A DNA stretch of 7,460 nt from Tannerellaceae bacterium (GCA_031279915.1 JAITHO010000046.1:1-7460); one strand, 5' to 3'. Positions 1 through 6,902 are shown, counted from the first letter of the stretch. A program made the numbers and translations. Notes: a model not told the origin generated them from the letters alone.

Positions 1-179
1 GGATAAAGTTTTGGGCTTCTAAATTCAGCTTTATTTTGAGAGACTTCCATGGCAACGGATTTTTATCAATCGCAGCTTTGAACGATAAAAAAATTGGCGG
101 CACAGAAAATATCTTCTTATCATCAAGCTCAAATTTAAATGCGCTTGCCTTTGGGATATCGCCAAGGCAAACCATTTAA
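1..179 (+). CDS. C-terminal end of an unrecognised protein (partial)
   Basis: The frame beginning at base 3 stays open for 58 codons from the window edge to a TAA at 177-179, while the other two plus frames stop within the first 30 bases. The peptide contains RDFHGNGFLSIAALNDKK followed by IGGTENIFLSSSSN and ends in SPRQTI. The run of alternating hydrophobic residues around GNGFLSIAALNDKKIGG resembles the C-terminal beta-domain seen in some large glycosidase-like proteins (a residue pattern of the kind G-f-a-v-i-s-l-D-g-k-x-l), but this is only a loose resemblance and no family is assigned. The last 15 or so codons lie inside a palindrome (134-180) that shares 16 identical bases with a repeat at 396-411, so the natural C-terminus may have been altered by repeat sequence. 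It could also be a chance open frame. Confidence 0.35.
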   Translation, partial: IKFWASKFSFILRDFHGNGFLSIAALNDKKIGGTENIFLSSSSNLNALAFGISPRQTI

Positions 180-180
180 A
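134..180. repeat. Imperfect palindrome / REP-like hairpin at gene end
   Basis: The outer arms TTTAAATG (134-141) and CATTTAAA (173-180) are perfect reverse complements. The inner arms TTGCCTTTGG and CCAAGGCAA pair with one bulged T, leaving a short loop around GATATCG. The stop codon of the partial frame (177-179) sits in the right arm. No T-run follows, so an intrinsic terminator is possible but not shown. The left arm is also a 16-base exact match (134-149) to 396-411, which points to a dispersed element rather than a unique terminator. Confidence 0.6.
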
Positions 181-205
181 AATATCAGGTCAAAAAGGGG
201 AGATG

Positions 206-430
206 ATACCCAGGCTCACGCCGCTTTGTAATCGGTGCGCTATTCGTTTAGGTACATAACAATAGTCGCGAGCCTGCTTGCCCGTAAGGGATGCAATGCA
301 TATAAATAATGTGTATCCCCTACGGGGAAAGTGCATACGCCGGACGTTCTTTCTATTGATATGGATGCCCTAACGGGCAATTTGCCTGCGCCAATTTTAA
401 ATGCGCTTGCCCCTGGAATAGCCCCTATAA
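206..430. repeat. Candidate dispersed intergenic repeat (REP-like)
   Basis: This stretch holds three small GC-rich dyads built on one theme: CCCGTAAGGG (281-290), TCCCCTACGGGGA (316-328, 5-bp arms) and GCCCTAACGGGC (367-378, 4-bp arms). It also has GGCAATTTGCC (376-386) and the repeat TTTAAATGCGCTTGCC (396-411) shared exactly with 134-149. The segments around 278-295 and 363-380 are partly inverted copies of each other. From general knowledge, CCCAGG/CACGCC-type palindromes and CCCTAACGGG-type motifs recur between genes in many Bacteroidales genomes, so a degenerate mobile or REP-like repeat is the likeliest reading. A 67-codon minus-strand frame across it (240-443) is taken as non-coding. 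Outer limits are approximate. Confidence 0.5.
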
Positions 431-453
431 ATGTTAAAGCCAAAAGTGTTTCT

Positions 454-461
454 TATATTTG
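454..461 (+). promoter_or_regulatory. Bacteroidetes-type -7 promoter box
   Basis: TATATTTG is an exact match to the TAnnTTTG -7 consensus of Bacteroidota housekeeping promoters. It lies 25 bases before the ATG at 486, which would leave a leader of about 18 nt. No good -33 TTTG/TTG is seen at the usual 19-21 bp spacing, only a weak TGTT near 432-435. Confidence 0.5.
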
Positions 462-485
462 CGCCAATATTTGAGATTGTTTAAT

Positions 486-1394
486 ATGAATAAGGCAGAT
501 AATAAAGGTATAAAGAGAAGCTCCATTGTAGCAGTGTCGGTTGTTGTTGCGGTATTGATACTGGGCGGCGGATGGTGGTGGTACAACAAAACGCAGCAGG
601 AAATACAAAACATCCGCGAATCATTTCAGCTTGAGAAGGAAATCGGCGAAATATCGCAGCAATGGGACGAAATATCTATCCAGTACGAAAACTTCAATTT
701 TAAAGTAGGCAACGATTCCCTCATGGCTATGCTCGAAACAGAAAAGGCCAAGGTTCAGCAGCTAATGGACGAGCTGCGCACCGTGAAGACAACCAACACT
801 AAGCGCATCGATGAGCTGAAAAAAGAAATAGAGACTTTGCGGAAGATCATGCGCAATTATGTGGTGCAAATCGACTCCCTCAATCTGGCCAATGAGCAGC
901 TAACGAAGGAAAAGAATCAGGCCGTGCAGCGTTATCAGTCTGTGCGCAACGAGGCTGAGAAGCTTTCTAAAGAGCTCGAAAAACAAACCGAACGGGTTAC
1001 GCTCGCAAGTCGGCTGGATGCGCTTGGCATTGCCGTTCTTCCTCTCAACGCTCGCGGAAAGGAGGCGAAGCAGATTAAGCAGATGACGCAGTTTGCAGTC
1101 AGTTTCCGTATCGCGAAAAATATAACTGCTCCTGTTGGGGAGAAAATGATATACGTGAGGCTCAAGAGACCCGACGATGATGTCCTTGTCAAGAGCCGGG
1201 CGAATGTGTTCTCCTTTGAGGGCCGCGAGATTAATTATTCTATGAAAAAGGCGATTGAATATGACGGCGAGGAGCAGGCCGTGACGCTATATTGGGATGT
1301 GGAGGAGTTCCTCTCGCCGGGAGTGTATCGCGTTGATATCTTTGCCGACGGAAATTTGATTGGTCAGAAGGATTTTGAGCTGTCGGGCAAGTAA
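486..1394 (+). CDS. Membrane-anchored coiled-coil protein of unknown function
   Basis: A 302-residue protein starting at ATG 486. An in-frame TTG at 459 would add nine residues but overlaps the -7 box, so ATG is preferred. Residues 1-12 are polar and basic (NKADNKGIKRSS), followed by one hydrophobic helix (about 13-33) ending in GGGWWWY. This predicts an N-in, C-out inner-membrane anchor. Residues about 35-75 are helical. Residues about 78-172 form a strong charged heptad-type coiled coil (for example KRIDELKKEIETLRKIM). A compact C-terminal domain (about 176-302) with alternating strands such as MIYVRLKRPD, VTLYWDV and GVYRVDIFADGNLIG looks like an Ig-like or beta-sandwich fold. No catalytic motif is visible. 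It is a single gene with its own promoter, convergent with the response-regulator gene 11 bases away. An envelope scaffold or periplasmic adaptor role is possible but unproven. Confidence 0.85.
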   Translation: MNKADNKGIKRSSIVAVSVVVAVLILGGGWWWYNKTQQEIQNIRESFQLEKEIGEISQQWDEISIQYENFNFKVGNDSLMAMLETEKAKVQQLMDELRTVKTTNTKRIDELKKEIETLRKIMRNYVVQIDSLNLANEQLTKEKNQAVQRYQSVRNEAEKLSKELEKQTERVTLASRLDALGIAVLPLNARGKEAKQIKQMTQFAVSFRIAKNITAPVGEKMIYVRLKRPDDDVLVKSRANVFSFEGREINYSMKKAIEYDGEEQAVTLYWDVEEFLSPGVYRVDIFADGNLIGQKDFELSGK

Positions 1395-1405
1395 GGCGGG
1401 CGGAG

Positions 1406-2719
1406 CTATATTTCCAGATTGTAAGCTTTGATTTTGTTGTAAAGCGTTTTTCGGTCGATGCCGAGTAAACGCGCCGCAAGGGTTTTGTTGTTATTGGCAC
1501 GTTGGAGGGCATTGACAATGAGTTCGCGCTCGTGCGCTTCGCTTTTGAGCTGGGTTGGTGAATTCGCAACCGAGGAGATTGTTAGTTCTTGCGGAAGATC
1601 TTTCATGGCGATATAGTCGTCGGTTGCGAGTAGTGTGGCATATCTTACGGCATTTCGCATCTGTCGGAGATTGCCTGGCCAGGGGTATGCGAAGAAGTAG
1701 GCGGCTGTTTCTTTGTTGAATCCTTTCACCTCTTTTTTGAGTTCTATGTTAGACTGTCGGAGGAAATGCTCGGCGAAGAGTAGGATGTCTTCGGGTCGCT
1801 CCTTGAGGTCGGGGATTCGGATATTAAATTCGTTGATGCGGTGATACAGGTCTTCGCGGAAATGTCCGGCAGCTATGGCGGTTCGCAGGTTCTCATTTGT
1901 TGCGGAGATGAGGCGCACGTCGGTTTTGATCAGCTTATTGGTTCCGATGGGCTTGATTGCATGCTCCTGGAGCGCTCTCAGGAGCTGAACTTGTATCTCA
2001 TAGGTGAGGTTGCCTATTTCATCGAGGAAGATAGTTCCGCCGCGTGCTGCTTCGAAGGCTCCTATTTTATTGTCGATCGCTCCGGTGAAGGATCCTTTCA
2101 CGTGTCCAAAAAACTCCGATGATGCTAATTCCTTTGGGATGGCGCCGCAATCAACGGCTATGAATGGCGCTTTGGATCGTTCGCTGAGCTCGTGTATCCT
2201 GCGTGCGGCAAATTCCTTTCCGGTTCCGCTTGTTCCGCTGATGAGTACCGACATATTGGTTGGCGCCACGAGGTTTATTAGTTCGTACATCTGCTTTGAT
2301 AGCGCTGATGTTCCTTCTATAAGTTCTATGCGTCCGGTTGAGCTTTGGTCGGCTTTGCTTGCGGCATGCAGTAGCTCTGTTATTTTTGTCCAGAGGCTTT
2401 CTTGATTGATAGGCTTGGCGATATAGTCTGACGCTCCGAGCTTGATTGCTTGCACGGCTGTTGGTATCTGTGCAAAGTTGGTCATGATGATGAAGGGGAC
2501 GTTCTTGTCTTTCTTGCGCAGCCAGGTGAGCACGTCGATGCCTTCGCCGTCGGGCAGATAAAGGTCGGAGAGTATGAATTGATAGGTTGCGGTTTTGAGT
2601 TTATTCCTGGCTTCACTAACGGAGGATACGGTTGTGACGCTCATCCCCCGTTTGCTGAGCCAGGAAGAAAGCATGGAAGCGAAAAAAAGATCATCTTCAA
2701 TAATCAGGGCTTCCGTCAT
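1406..2719 (-). CDS. NtrC-family sigma54-dependent response regulator
   Basis: A 437-residue cytoplasmic transcription activator. The receiver domain (1-~118) has the acidic pair at E8/D9, the phospho-acceptor D52 in SDLYLPDG, T80 in IIMTN and K102 in AKPI. The AAA+ domain (about 130-370) has Walker A GTSGTGKE (162-169), the sigma54-contact loop as GSFTGA (209-214, usually GAFTGA), Walker B with D233-E234 in FLDEIG, arginines in FREDLYHRI (R288, R294) and sensor II PWPGNLRQMRNA (346-357). The Fis-type helix-turn-helix is at about 395-435 (TLAARLLGIDRKTLYNKI). Family knowledge: phosphorylation drives oligomerisation and ATP-dependent opening of sigma54 promoters. The ATG at 2719 is chosen because MTEALIIEDD starts a normal receiver domain; a longer frame reaching 2818 only reads back through the mutase gene. 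The start overlaps the upstream stop as ATGA. No kinase gene is adjacent. Target genes are not evident. Confidence 0.95.
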   Translation of the reverse strand: MTEALIIEDDLFFASMLSSWLSKRGMSVTTVSSVSEARNKLKTATYQFILSDLYLPDGEGIDVLTWLRKKDKNVPFIIMTNFAQIPTAVQAIKLGASDYIAKPINQESLWTKITELLHAASKADQSSTGRIELIEGTSALSKQMYELINLVAPTNMSVLISGTSGTGKEFAARRIHELSERSKAPFIAVDCGAIPKELASSEFFGHVKGSFTGAIDNKIGAFEAARGGTIFLDEIGNLTYEIQVQLLRALQEHAIKPIGTNKLIKTDVRLISATNENLRTAIAAGHFREDLYHRINEFNIRIPDLKERPEDILLFAEHFLRQSNIELKKEVKGFNKETAAYFFAYPWPGNLRQMRNAVRYATLLATDDYIAMKDLPQELTISSVANSPTQLKSEAHERELIVNALQRANNNKTLAARLLGIDRKTLYNKIKAYNLEI

Positions 2720-4461
2720 ATCGCTAAGGACGCTTTTATTTGCTCTATTTTCCGCAATGCGGCCATTTCGGCTTCGGGTAGCTGGCTTACATTCTCCACT
2801 CGCGTATGCACTTCGCAATAGAATTTGATCTTGGGCTCAGTGCCCGACGGGCGTATCGATACCTTGGTGTTATCCTCCGTAACGTATTGCAGAACGTTGG
2901 ATGTTGTTGGCATGTCGAGCGAGAAGATCTCGTTGTTTTGGCAAATGAATCCTTTGAGACGGGCATAGTCGTAGATGAATGCCACTTTCGAGCCGGCTAT
3001 TTCCGTCGGAGGGTTGCTGCGATAGTTCTTCATCATGGATTCTATCTCTTCGGCTCCGCTCTTGCCTTGCCTTACTACTGATATGCCTATCTCCTTCGAG
3101 TATCCGTAGTCAACGTAGATCTTTTGAAGCAGTTCGTATACGCTTAGCCCTTGTTCTTTGGCCCATGTAGCTATCTCGGCTAGCATTGCGCAGGCTGAAA
3201 CGCCGTCTTTGTCGCGAACGAAGTCCTCGCACAAGAATCCGTAGCTCTCTTCGCCTCCTCCTATGAAGTCCAGCTTGCCTTCGTTTTGCCTCATGAGGTC
3301 GGCTATCCATTTGAAGCCGGTGTATACGTCGTATACTTCTACTCCATTGCGCTCGGCTACGGTGCGGATCAGCTCGGTGGTGACTATTGTTTTGACCACG
3401 TATTCGTGGCCTTTCATACGTCCGAGTTCTCGTCTGCGCATGATCAGATAGTATACGAAGAGGAGGGCTGTTTGATGTCCGTTCAGGATCACCAGGCGGC
3501 CATCGTTATCTCTGACGGCTGCGCCTACTCTGTCGGCGTCGGGATCGGTTGCCAGAACTAGTTCGGCTCCTACGGCTTCGGCTTTGGCCAGGGCCATGGC
3601 CAGGGCGGCCGGTTCTTCGGGATTGGGCGACTGCACGGTTGGAAAATCGCCGCTAACTACGTCTTGCTCCTCAACGTGGATAACGTTCGTGAATCCGAAG
3701 AACTTCAGCGTTTCGGGAACGAGCTGCACTCCCGTTCCGTGGATAGGCGTATAAACGATCTTCATGTCGTGATGCTTTGCGATGATATCGCCTGACAGTG
3801 ATATGCTCTTGAGCGCCTCCATGTATTTCAGATCGATTTCGCTATCTATTACTTCAATCAGCTTCTCGTTGCGCTCGAAGCGTATCTCGGATACACTTCG
3901 TATATTATTTACTTCGGCAATGATGTTGCGGTCGTGGGGAGCTATGATTTGCGCTCCGTCTTCCCAATAAGCCTTGTAGCCGTTATATTCCTTCGGATTG
4001 TGCGATGCGGTTAGGATAATTCCTGCATGACATTCCAGATGCCTGATTGCGAATGATACTTCGGGCGTTGGCCTCAGCGTTTTGAATACGTAGGCATATA
4101 TTCCGTTGCCCGAAAATATTTCGGTGGCAACATTGGCAAAGAGGGCGCTATTGTTACGGCAATCGTATCCAATCACAACCTTTATTTGCGGCAGATGTCC
4201 GAACTCTTTCTTGAGATAATTGGCAAAGCCTTGCGTGGCGGCTCCAACGGTGTAAATATTCATGCGATTGGTGCCTACGCCCATTATGCCGCGCAGTCCG
4301 CCGGTGCCGAACTCCAGGTCTTTGTAGAATGCATCTATCAGATCAGTGGGATCGCTCTTGTCGAGCAGCGCTTGTACTTCTTTGCGCGTTGTTGCGTCGT
4401 AACTATCGGCAAGCCATTCTGTCGCGCGGCTTCTAACCGTTTGCAATAATTCTTCATTCAT
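2716..4461 (-). CDS. Alpha-phosphohexomutase (phosphoglucomutase/phosphomannomutase)
   Basis: A 581-residue cytoplasmic enzyme of the alpha-D-phosphohexomutase superfamily, of the long PgcA-like type. It interconverts hexose 1- and 6-phosphates through a phosphoserine enzyme, linking glycolytic sugar phosphates to nucleotide-sugar, glycogen and envelope polysaccharide synthesis. All four active-site motifs are intact: FGTGGLRG (51-58) near the N-terminus, phosphoserine loop TASHNP (151-156, S153), metal-binding DPDADR (306-311), sugar-binding GGGEESYG (401-408) and the phosphate-binding RPSGTEPK (537-544). Length fits the family and nothing is missing. Whether glucose or mannose is preferred cannot be read from sequence alone. 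The ATG at 4461 follows a -7 box at 4500-4507. Its TGA overlaps the ATG of the response-regulator gene, so the two form one operon. Confidence 0.96.
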   Translation of the reverse strand: MNEELLQTVRSRATEWLADSYDATTRKEVQALLDKSDPTDLIDAFYKDLEFGTGGLRGIMGVGTNRMNIYTVGAATQGFANYLKKEFGHLPQIKVVIGYDCRNNSALFANVATEIFSGNGIYAYVFKTLRPTPEVSFAIRHLECHAGIILTASHNPKEYNGYKAYWEDGAQIIAPHDRNIIAEVNNIRSVSEIRFERNEKLIEVIDSEIDLKYMEALKSISLSGDIIAKHHDMKIVYTPIHGTGVQLVPETLKFFGFTNVIHVEEQDVVSGDFPTVQSPNPEEPAALAMALAKAEAVGAELVLATDPDADRVGAAVRDNDGRLVILNGHQTALLFVYYLIMRRRELGRMKGHEYVVKTIVTTELIRTVAERNGVEVYDVYTGFKWIADLMRQNEGKLDFIGGGEESYGFLCEDFVRDKDGVSACAMLAEIATWAKEQGLSVYELLQKIYVDYGYSKEIGISVVRQGKSGAEEIESMMKNYRSNPPTEIAGSKVAFIYDYARLKGFICQNNEIFSLDMPTTSNVLQYVTEDNTKVSIRPSGTEPKIKFYCEVHTRVENVSQLPEAEMAALRKIEQIKASLAI

Positions 4462-4490
4462 ATTAAATAATTGTGTGGGTTCTTATTTTG

Positions 4491-4503
4491 TTTGCTGAGC
4501 AAA
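4491..4503. promoter_or_regulatory. Operator-like palindrome at the mutase promoter
   Basis: TTTGCT-G-AGCAAA is a perfect palindrome with 6-bp arms and a one-base centre. It overlaps the end of the minus-strand -7 box (4500-4507) and the predicted transcription start near 4494, a classic place for a repressor operator. It could also be a side effect of the promoter box itself, since its right arm contains the CAAA of that box. Confidence 0.4.
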
Positions 4504-4507
4504 GATA
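4500..4507 (-). promoter_or_regulatory. -7 promoter box of the mutase-regulator operon
   Basis: The plus-strand CAAAGATA reads TATCTTTG on the minus strand, an exact TAnnTTTG match 38 bases before the ATG at 4461. The predicted leader is about 33 nt. The ten bases CAAAGATAGG are identical to those at the glycosidase promoter (6861-6870). No convincing -33 element is seen. Confidence 0.6.
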
Positions 4508-4586
4508 GGGAAAAAACAATGCCGGCATAATCTTACTTCTCCTATTGTTGCTCAGGGTTAAGCTTGGCATTCGTTTTTTCTTATAC

Positions 4587-4598
4587 CTTATATATAAG
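4587..4598. repeat. 12-bp AT palindrome between terminator and promoter
   Basis: CTTATATATAAG is a perfect 12-bp palindrome, just past the terminator T-run and about 80 bp upstream of the mutase -7 box. It could be a protein-binding site, or simply AT-rich intergenic DNA. Confidence 0.35.
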
Positions 4599-4599
4599 T

Positions 4600-4681
4600 A
4601 AAAAGAGAGCTGCCCGCAACTGTTGGGTGCGGGGCGATGGCGCCTTCCGTATCCTTGGGCTTGGTTGCGGGCGTGCTTTCT
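4600..4681 (-). terminator. Terminator hairpin of the glycoside hydrolase gene
   Basis: On the minus strand, AGAAAGC-AC-GCCCGCAAC (4681-4664) pairs with GTTGCGGGC-A-GCTCTCT (4620-4604). The result is a 9-bp GC stem plus a 7-bp stem with one G-U pair, separated by a small internal loop. A TTTTT run follows (4604-4600). The stem begins 17 bases after the glycosidase stop. The 43-base apical region is unusually large for a simple terminator and may hold inner structure. Confidence 0.65.
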
Positions 4682-4697
4682 TTGTTGTCGTATTAGC

Positions 4698-6833
4698 TTA
4701 GTAGTGGATGGGGGGAACGATGGTAAGGTTTGCCTTGTATGGTGCTTCGAGGCCGGAGGCTACTTTATAGATGCGCTCGTTGGTTGTTATTGCGGCTTCG
4801 GATAGCTCTTGGTAGGGGATGTTGGTTTGGGTGACGATTCCGATATTGTAGTTTTCGCCGTCGAAGCGTCCGTAGTAGGGTTGATCTACCCATTGGAAGT
4901 AGTGCATGCCGATGAGTTCGGGTCGTGCAAAGCCTTGCTCGATGTAGTTGCGATATGCTGAGGCGCGATCTTCTTGTGTGAGCACGCCTGTTATGCCGGT
5001 GGCGGGCAGAGCGCGGTCGGTGGCTCCATGATGGAACTCGCCGATCATGACGGGCTTGCCGCTTATGCGGGCGATCTCGGCCGTGGGAGGCGGATTGATG
5101 CCATAGCCGTTGATCGAGAACACATCGAAGCGTTCGCCGGCCTTATAGAGCAGATCTGAACTTAGCCATGCGTAGCGCATTCCGAGGTTAAGGTGATTGC
5201 TGTCGATTTTCTTCACCTCGTCGCAGGCTATGTCGACGTACATCCCTACCATGATGACAGAAAACTCATAGCAGTCCTTATCAGCCGCCTCTGAAGGATA
5301 GCTCTTGAACACGGCTTGCTTCAGATCGCTGAAGGACTGGAGGGAGAGCTTCCAGGCTGAGTTAAGCTTATCTACTGTTCCGTAGCGCTCCTCAAGCCAT
5401 GTGATGAACCGATCTTTGGTGACCGATTGCCGATTGTCGCCAAACATTTCGTAGGCCAGATTGTGGTAGCCAAAAGCCCATTCCGGTTCGTTCCTCAGGA
5501 AGTAGCCAATCAGGTATGGATCGTCCTTGTATTCCTCAAGCTGGGCCGCAAAGCGAACGGCATTCTCCCGATATTCATCGGCAAAGACGTCGGGGAAGTC
5601 GCGATAGAGCTGAACCTTGGTCGACGGGAATCGCTGCAGAGGCAGCACATAAGGTATCTTGGCATAGCGCGCAAATTCTATCTCCGACCAGTTCCCAACC
5701 GTATTAAAGCGCAGTTGGCGCATCATAGCCGCAGTCGATTCCAGCCATCGGCTCTTCCATTCGGATCCAAACACACGTATGAGATTGGCCACATAAAAGT
5801 CGGCAACCACGCCCCTGTCGCCGCGGTTTATCGCCTCCGAATACAACTTATCGCCATCGTTCGGCAGCCATTCAAACAGATCCTCGATGCCATTAACCGG
5901 GCCCGAGGAGGTGCGCCGCATGCAGTCAACCCCAACGCTAAGGAAGCCGTATCCCTCCGGATCAACCAGCCACCAGCGAGCCCCGTCGTGATGCGTCCTG
6001 AAAAAGCCCGTGGCATCGAATCGCTTGCCCATCCATCCCCCGTAGCGGCTCCAGTCGGAAGGCAGCGCAGCCGTGCTTATCGCCCTCTGAGCCTGCCCGA
6101 GGTTAATCTCCTTCAGCTCCTCTTCACTCCTGATTTTACCAGGCCAATCCTTTCGCATCCATTGCCCAAATACATCAATTTCGGGGCTATCAGCCGCCGG
6201 ATAAGGCTGCGGAACAGAATCGCAAAGCGCAACCGAGGCAATCTCGTAAACCGGACGGAAGTGCGGATCCGAATAAGGCCCAAAGCGAATCACAATCTTG
6301 CTTACATCCTCAAGCGCAAGCCTATTGCCGCTCACCGTACCCTTCAGTTGCCTTGGATACCGGGGCAGGAAAAGCGTTTGCGCATCCAAATAGCTCAGCG
6401 GAAACACCATTTTCGTCTTCAACCGCGGCAAGATGCCCACAAGCGCCGACAGCCGCGGACGCTCGCCCTCCGCAACGGCCTGCTCCCCGCTCTGAAGCAC
6501 AATCTGCTCAGCCGTCTGGCTGTCTTCCTCACGATAAAACTCAAACGTTATAACCCCGCTGAACTCATTGTCGCCATAAACCTCCAGCGCCAGATACTTG
6601 CCGCTAAGAGCCTTCTGCCCCTCGCCCTTCTCCCACACCAGCAGGCCCTTATTCCCACCCTCAGGATTGATATGCAACGTTTTTCCCTGAAAAACTTCAC
6701 TCCCGGCAACGACCGCAACCTCCGGATTCCGACCCGCAATCGCCCCCAAGTCAAGCTCGCCGCCCTTATCCTTCGTTGTACACGACACAAGGCCGACCGC
6801 AAACCATAGTACATAAAATAATGTTCGATTCAT
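4698..6833 (-). CDS. GH50-like clan GH-A glycoside hydrolase, lipoprotein
   Basis: A 711-residue predicted lipoprotein. Residues 1-17 form a short signal peptide ending in lipobox LVSC with C18 as the lipidated cysteine, so it is anchored at an envelope membrane, possibly surface-exposed. Residues about 30-215 look like a beta-rich accessory (carbohydrate-binding-like) domain. The catalytic TIM barrel spans about 270-690. It opens with GFFRTHHDGARWWLVDPEG, has the acid/base candidate E449 in YFLRNEPEW and the nucleophile candidate E599 in KPVMIGEFHHG, and ends with HYFQWVDQP and GRFDGENYNIG. This order matches GH50 beta-agarases from family knowledge, but the substrate could be another beta-galactoside. 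The ATG at 6833 is chosen because it gives the signal peptide; the frame extends to 6905 without adding one. No SusC/SusD or other CAZyme genes are in view. Codon use shifts along the gene, from G-ending codons near the start to C-ending codons near the end. Confidence 0.8.
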   Translation of the reverse strand: MNRTLFYVLWFAVGLVSCTTKDKGGELDLGAIAGRNPEVAVVAGSEVFQGKTLHINPEGGNKGLLVWEKGEGQKALSGKYLALEVYGDNEFSGVITFEFYREEDSQTAEQIVLQSGEQAVAEGERPRLSALVGILPRLKTKMVFPLSYLDAQTLFLPRYPRQLKGTVSGNRLALEDVSKIVIRFGPYSDPHFRPVYEIASVALCDSVPQPYPAADSPEIDVFGQWMRKDWPGKIRSEEELKEINLGQAQRAISTAALPSDWSRYGGWMGKRFDATGFFRTHHDGARWWLVDPEGYGFLSVGVDCMRRTSSGPVNGIEDLFEWLPNDGDKLYSEAINRGDRGVVADFYVANLIRVFGSEWKSRWLESTAAMMRQLRFNTVGNWSEIEFARYAKIPYVLPLQRFPSTKVQLYRDFPDVFADEYRENAVRFAAQLEEYKDDPYLIGYFLRNEPEWAFGYHNLAYEMFGDNRQSVTKDRFITWLEERYGTVDKLNSAWKLSLQSFSDLKQAVFKSYPSEAADKDCYEFSVIMVGMYVDIACDEVKKIDSNHLNLGMRYAWLSSDLLYKAGERFDVFSINGYGINPPPTAEIARISGKPVMIGEFHHGATDRALPATGITGVLTQEDRASAYRNYIEQGFARPELIGMHYFQWVDQPYYGRFDGENYNIGIVTQTNIPYQELSEAAITTNERIYKVASGLEAPYKANLTIVPPIHY

Positions 6834-6860
6834 ATTGATATAGATTTTAAAATTATTTGC

Positions 6861-6868
6861 CAAAGATA
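6861..6868 (-). promoter_or_regulatory. -7 promoter box of the glycoside hydrolase gene
   Basis: The plus-strand CAAAGATA reads TATCTTTG on the minus strand, an exact TAnnTTTG match 27 bases before the ATG at 6833. It is followed on the plus strand by GG, as at the mutase promoter. No -33 match is seen at normal spacing. The box lies exactly 42 bases from the first probable array unit (6903), in register with the 41-bp repeat period. Confidence 0.6.
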
Positions 6869-6902
6869 GGCCGAACTTACTTAAATCCCCCTTCGCCCAG
6901 CC

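Noticed and set aside
240..443. A 67-codon minus-strand open frame in the left intergenic region.
   Set aside because: It runs across REP-like repeat sequence and small dyads and has no domain or promoter. Such frames are common artefacts of intergenic repeats.
459..485. TTG start giving nine extra residues to the coiled-coil protein.
   Set aside because: The TTG is part of the TATATTTG promoter box, and an ATG follows at 486 with a normal cytoplasmic leader before the membrane helix.
1395..1405. Shared terminator between the convergent genes.
   Set aside because: Only a 4-bp AGCT pairing across the stop codons could be found, with no T-run. No terminator is called.
2720..2818. Extended N-terminus of the response regulator.
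   Set aside because: The added residues lie inside the mutase gene and precede a receiver domain that starts normally at the ATG overlapping the mutase stop.
5427..6809. A 460-codon plus-strand open frame opposite the glycosidase gene.
   Set aside because: It has no recognisable domain, is rich in Arg, Pro, Leu and Ile in the manner of antisense shadows, and lies entirely within a gene with intact catalytic motifs. Its length follows from the G-rich codon use of the real gene.
6859..6872. Sigma54 (-24/-12) promoter for the glycosidase, target of the NtrC-type regulator.
   Set aside because: On the minus strand GG-N10-GC is present, but the rest of the TGGCAC/TTGCA consensus is poor, and the spot coincides with an exact TAnnTTTG box. 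Chance GG-N10-GC matches are frequent.
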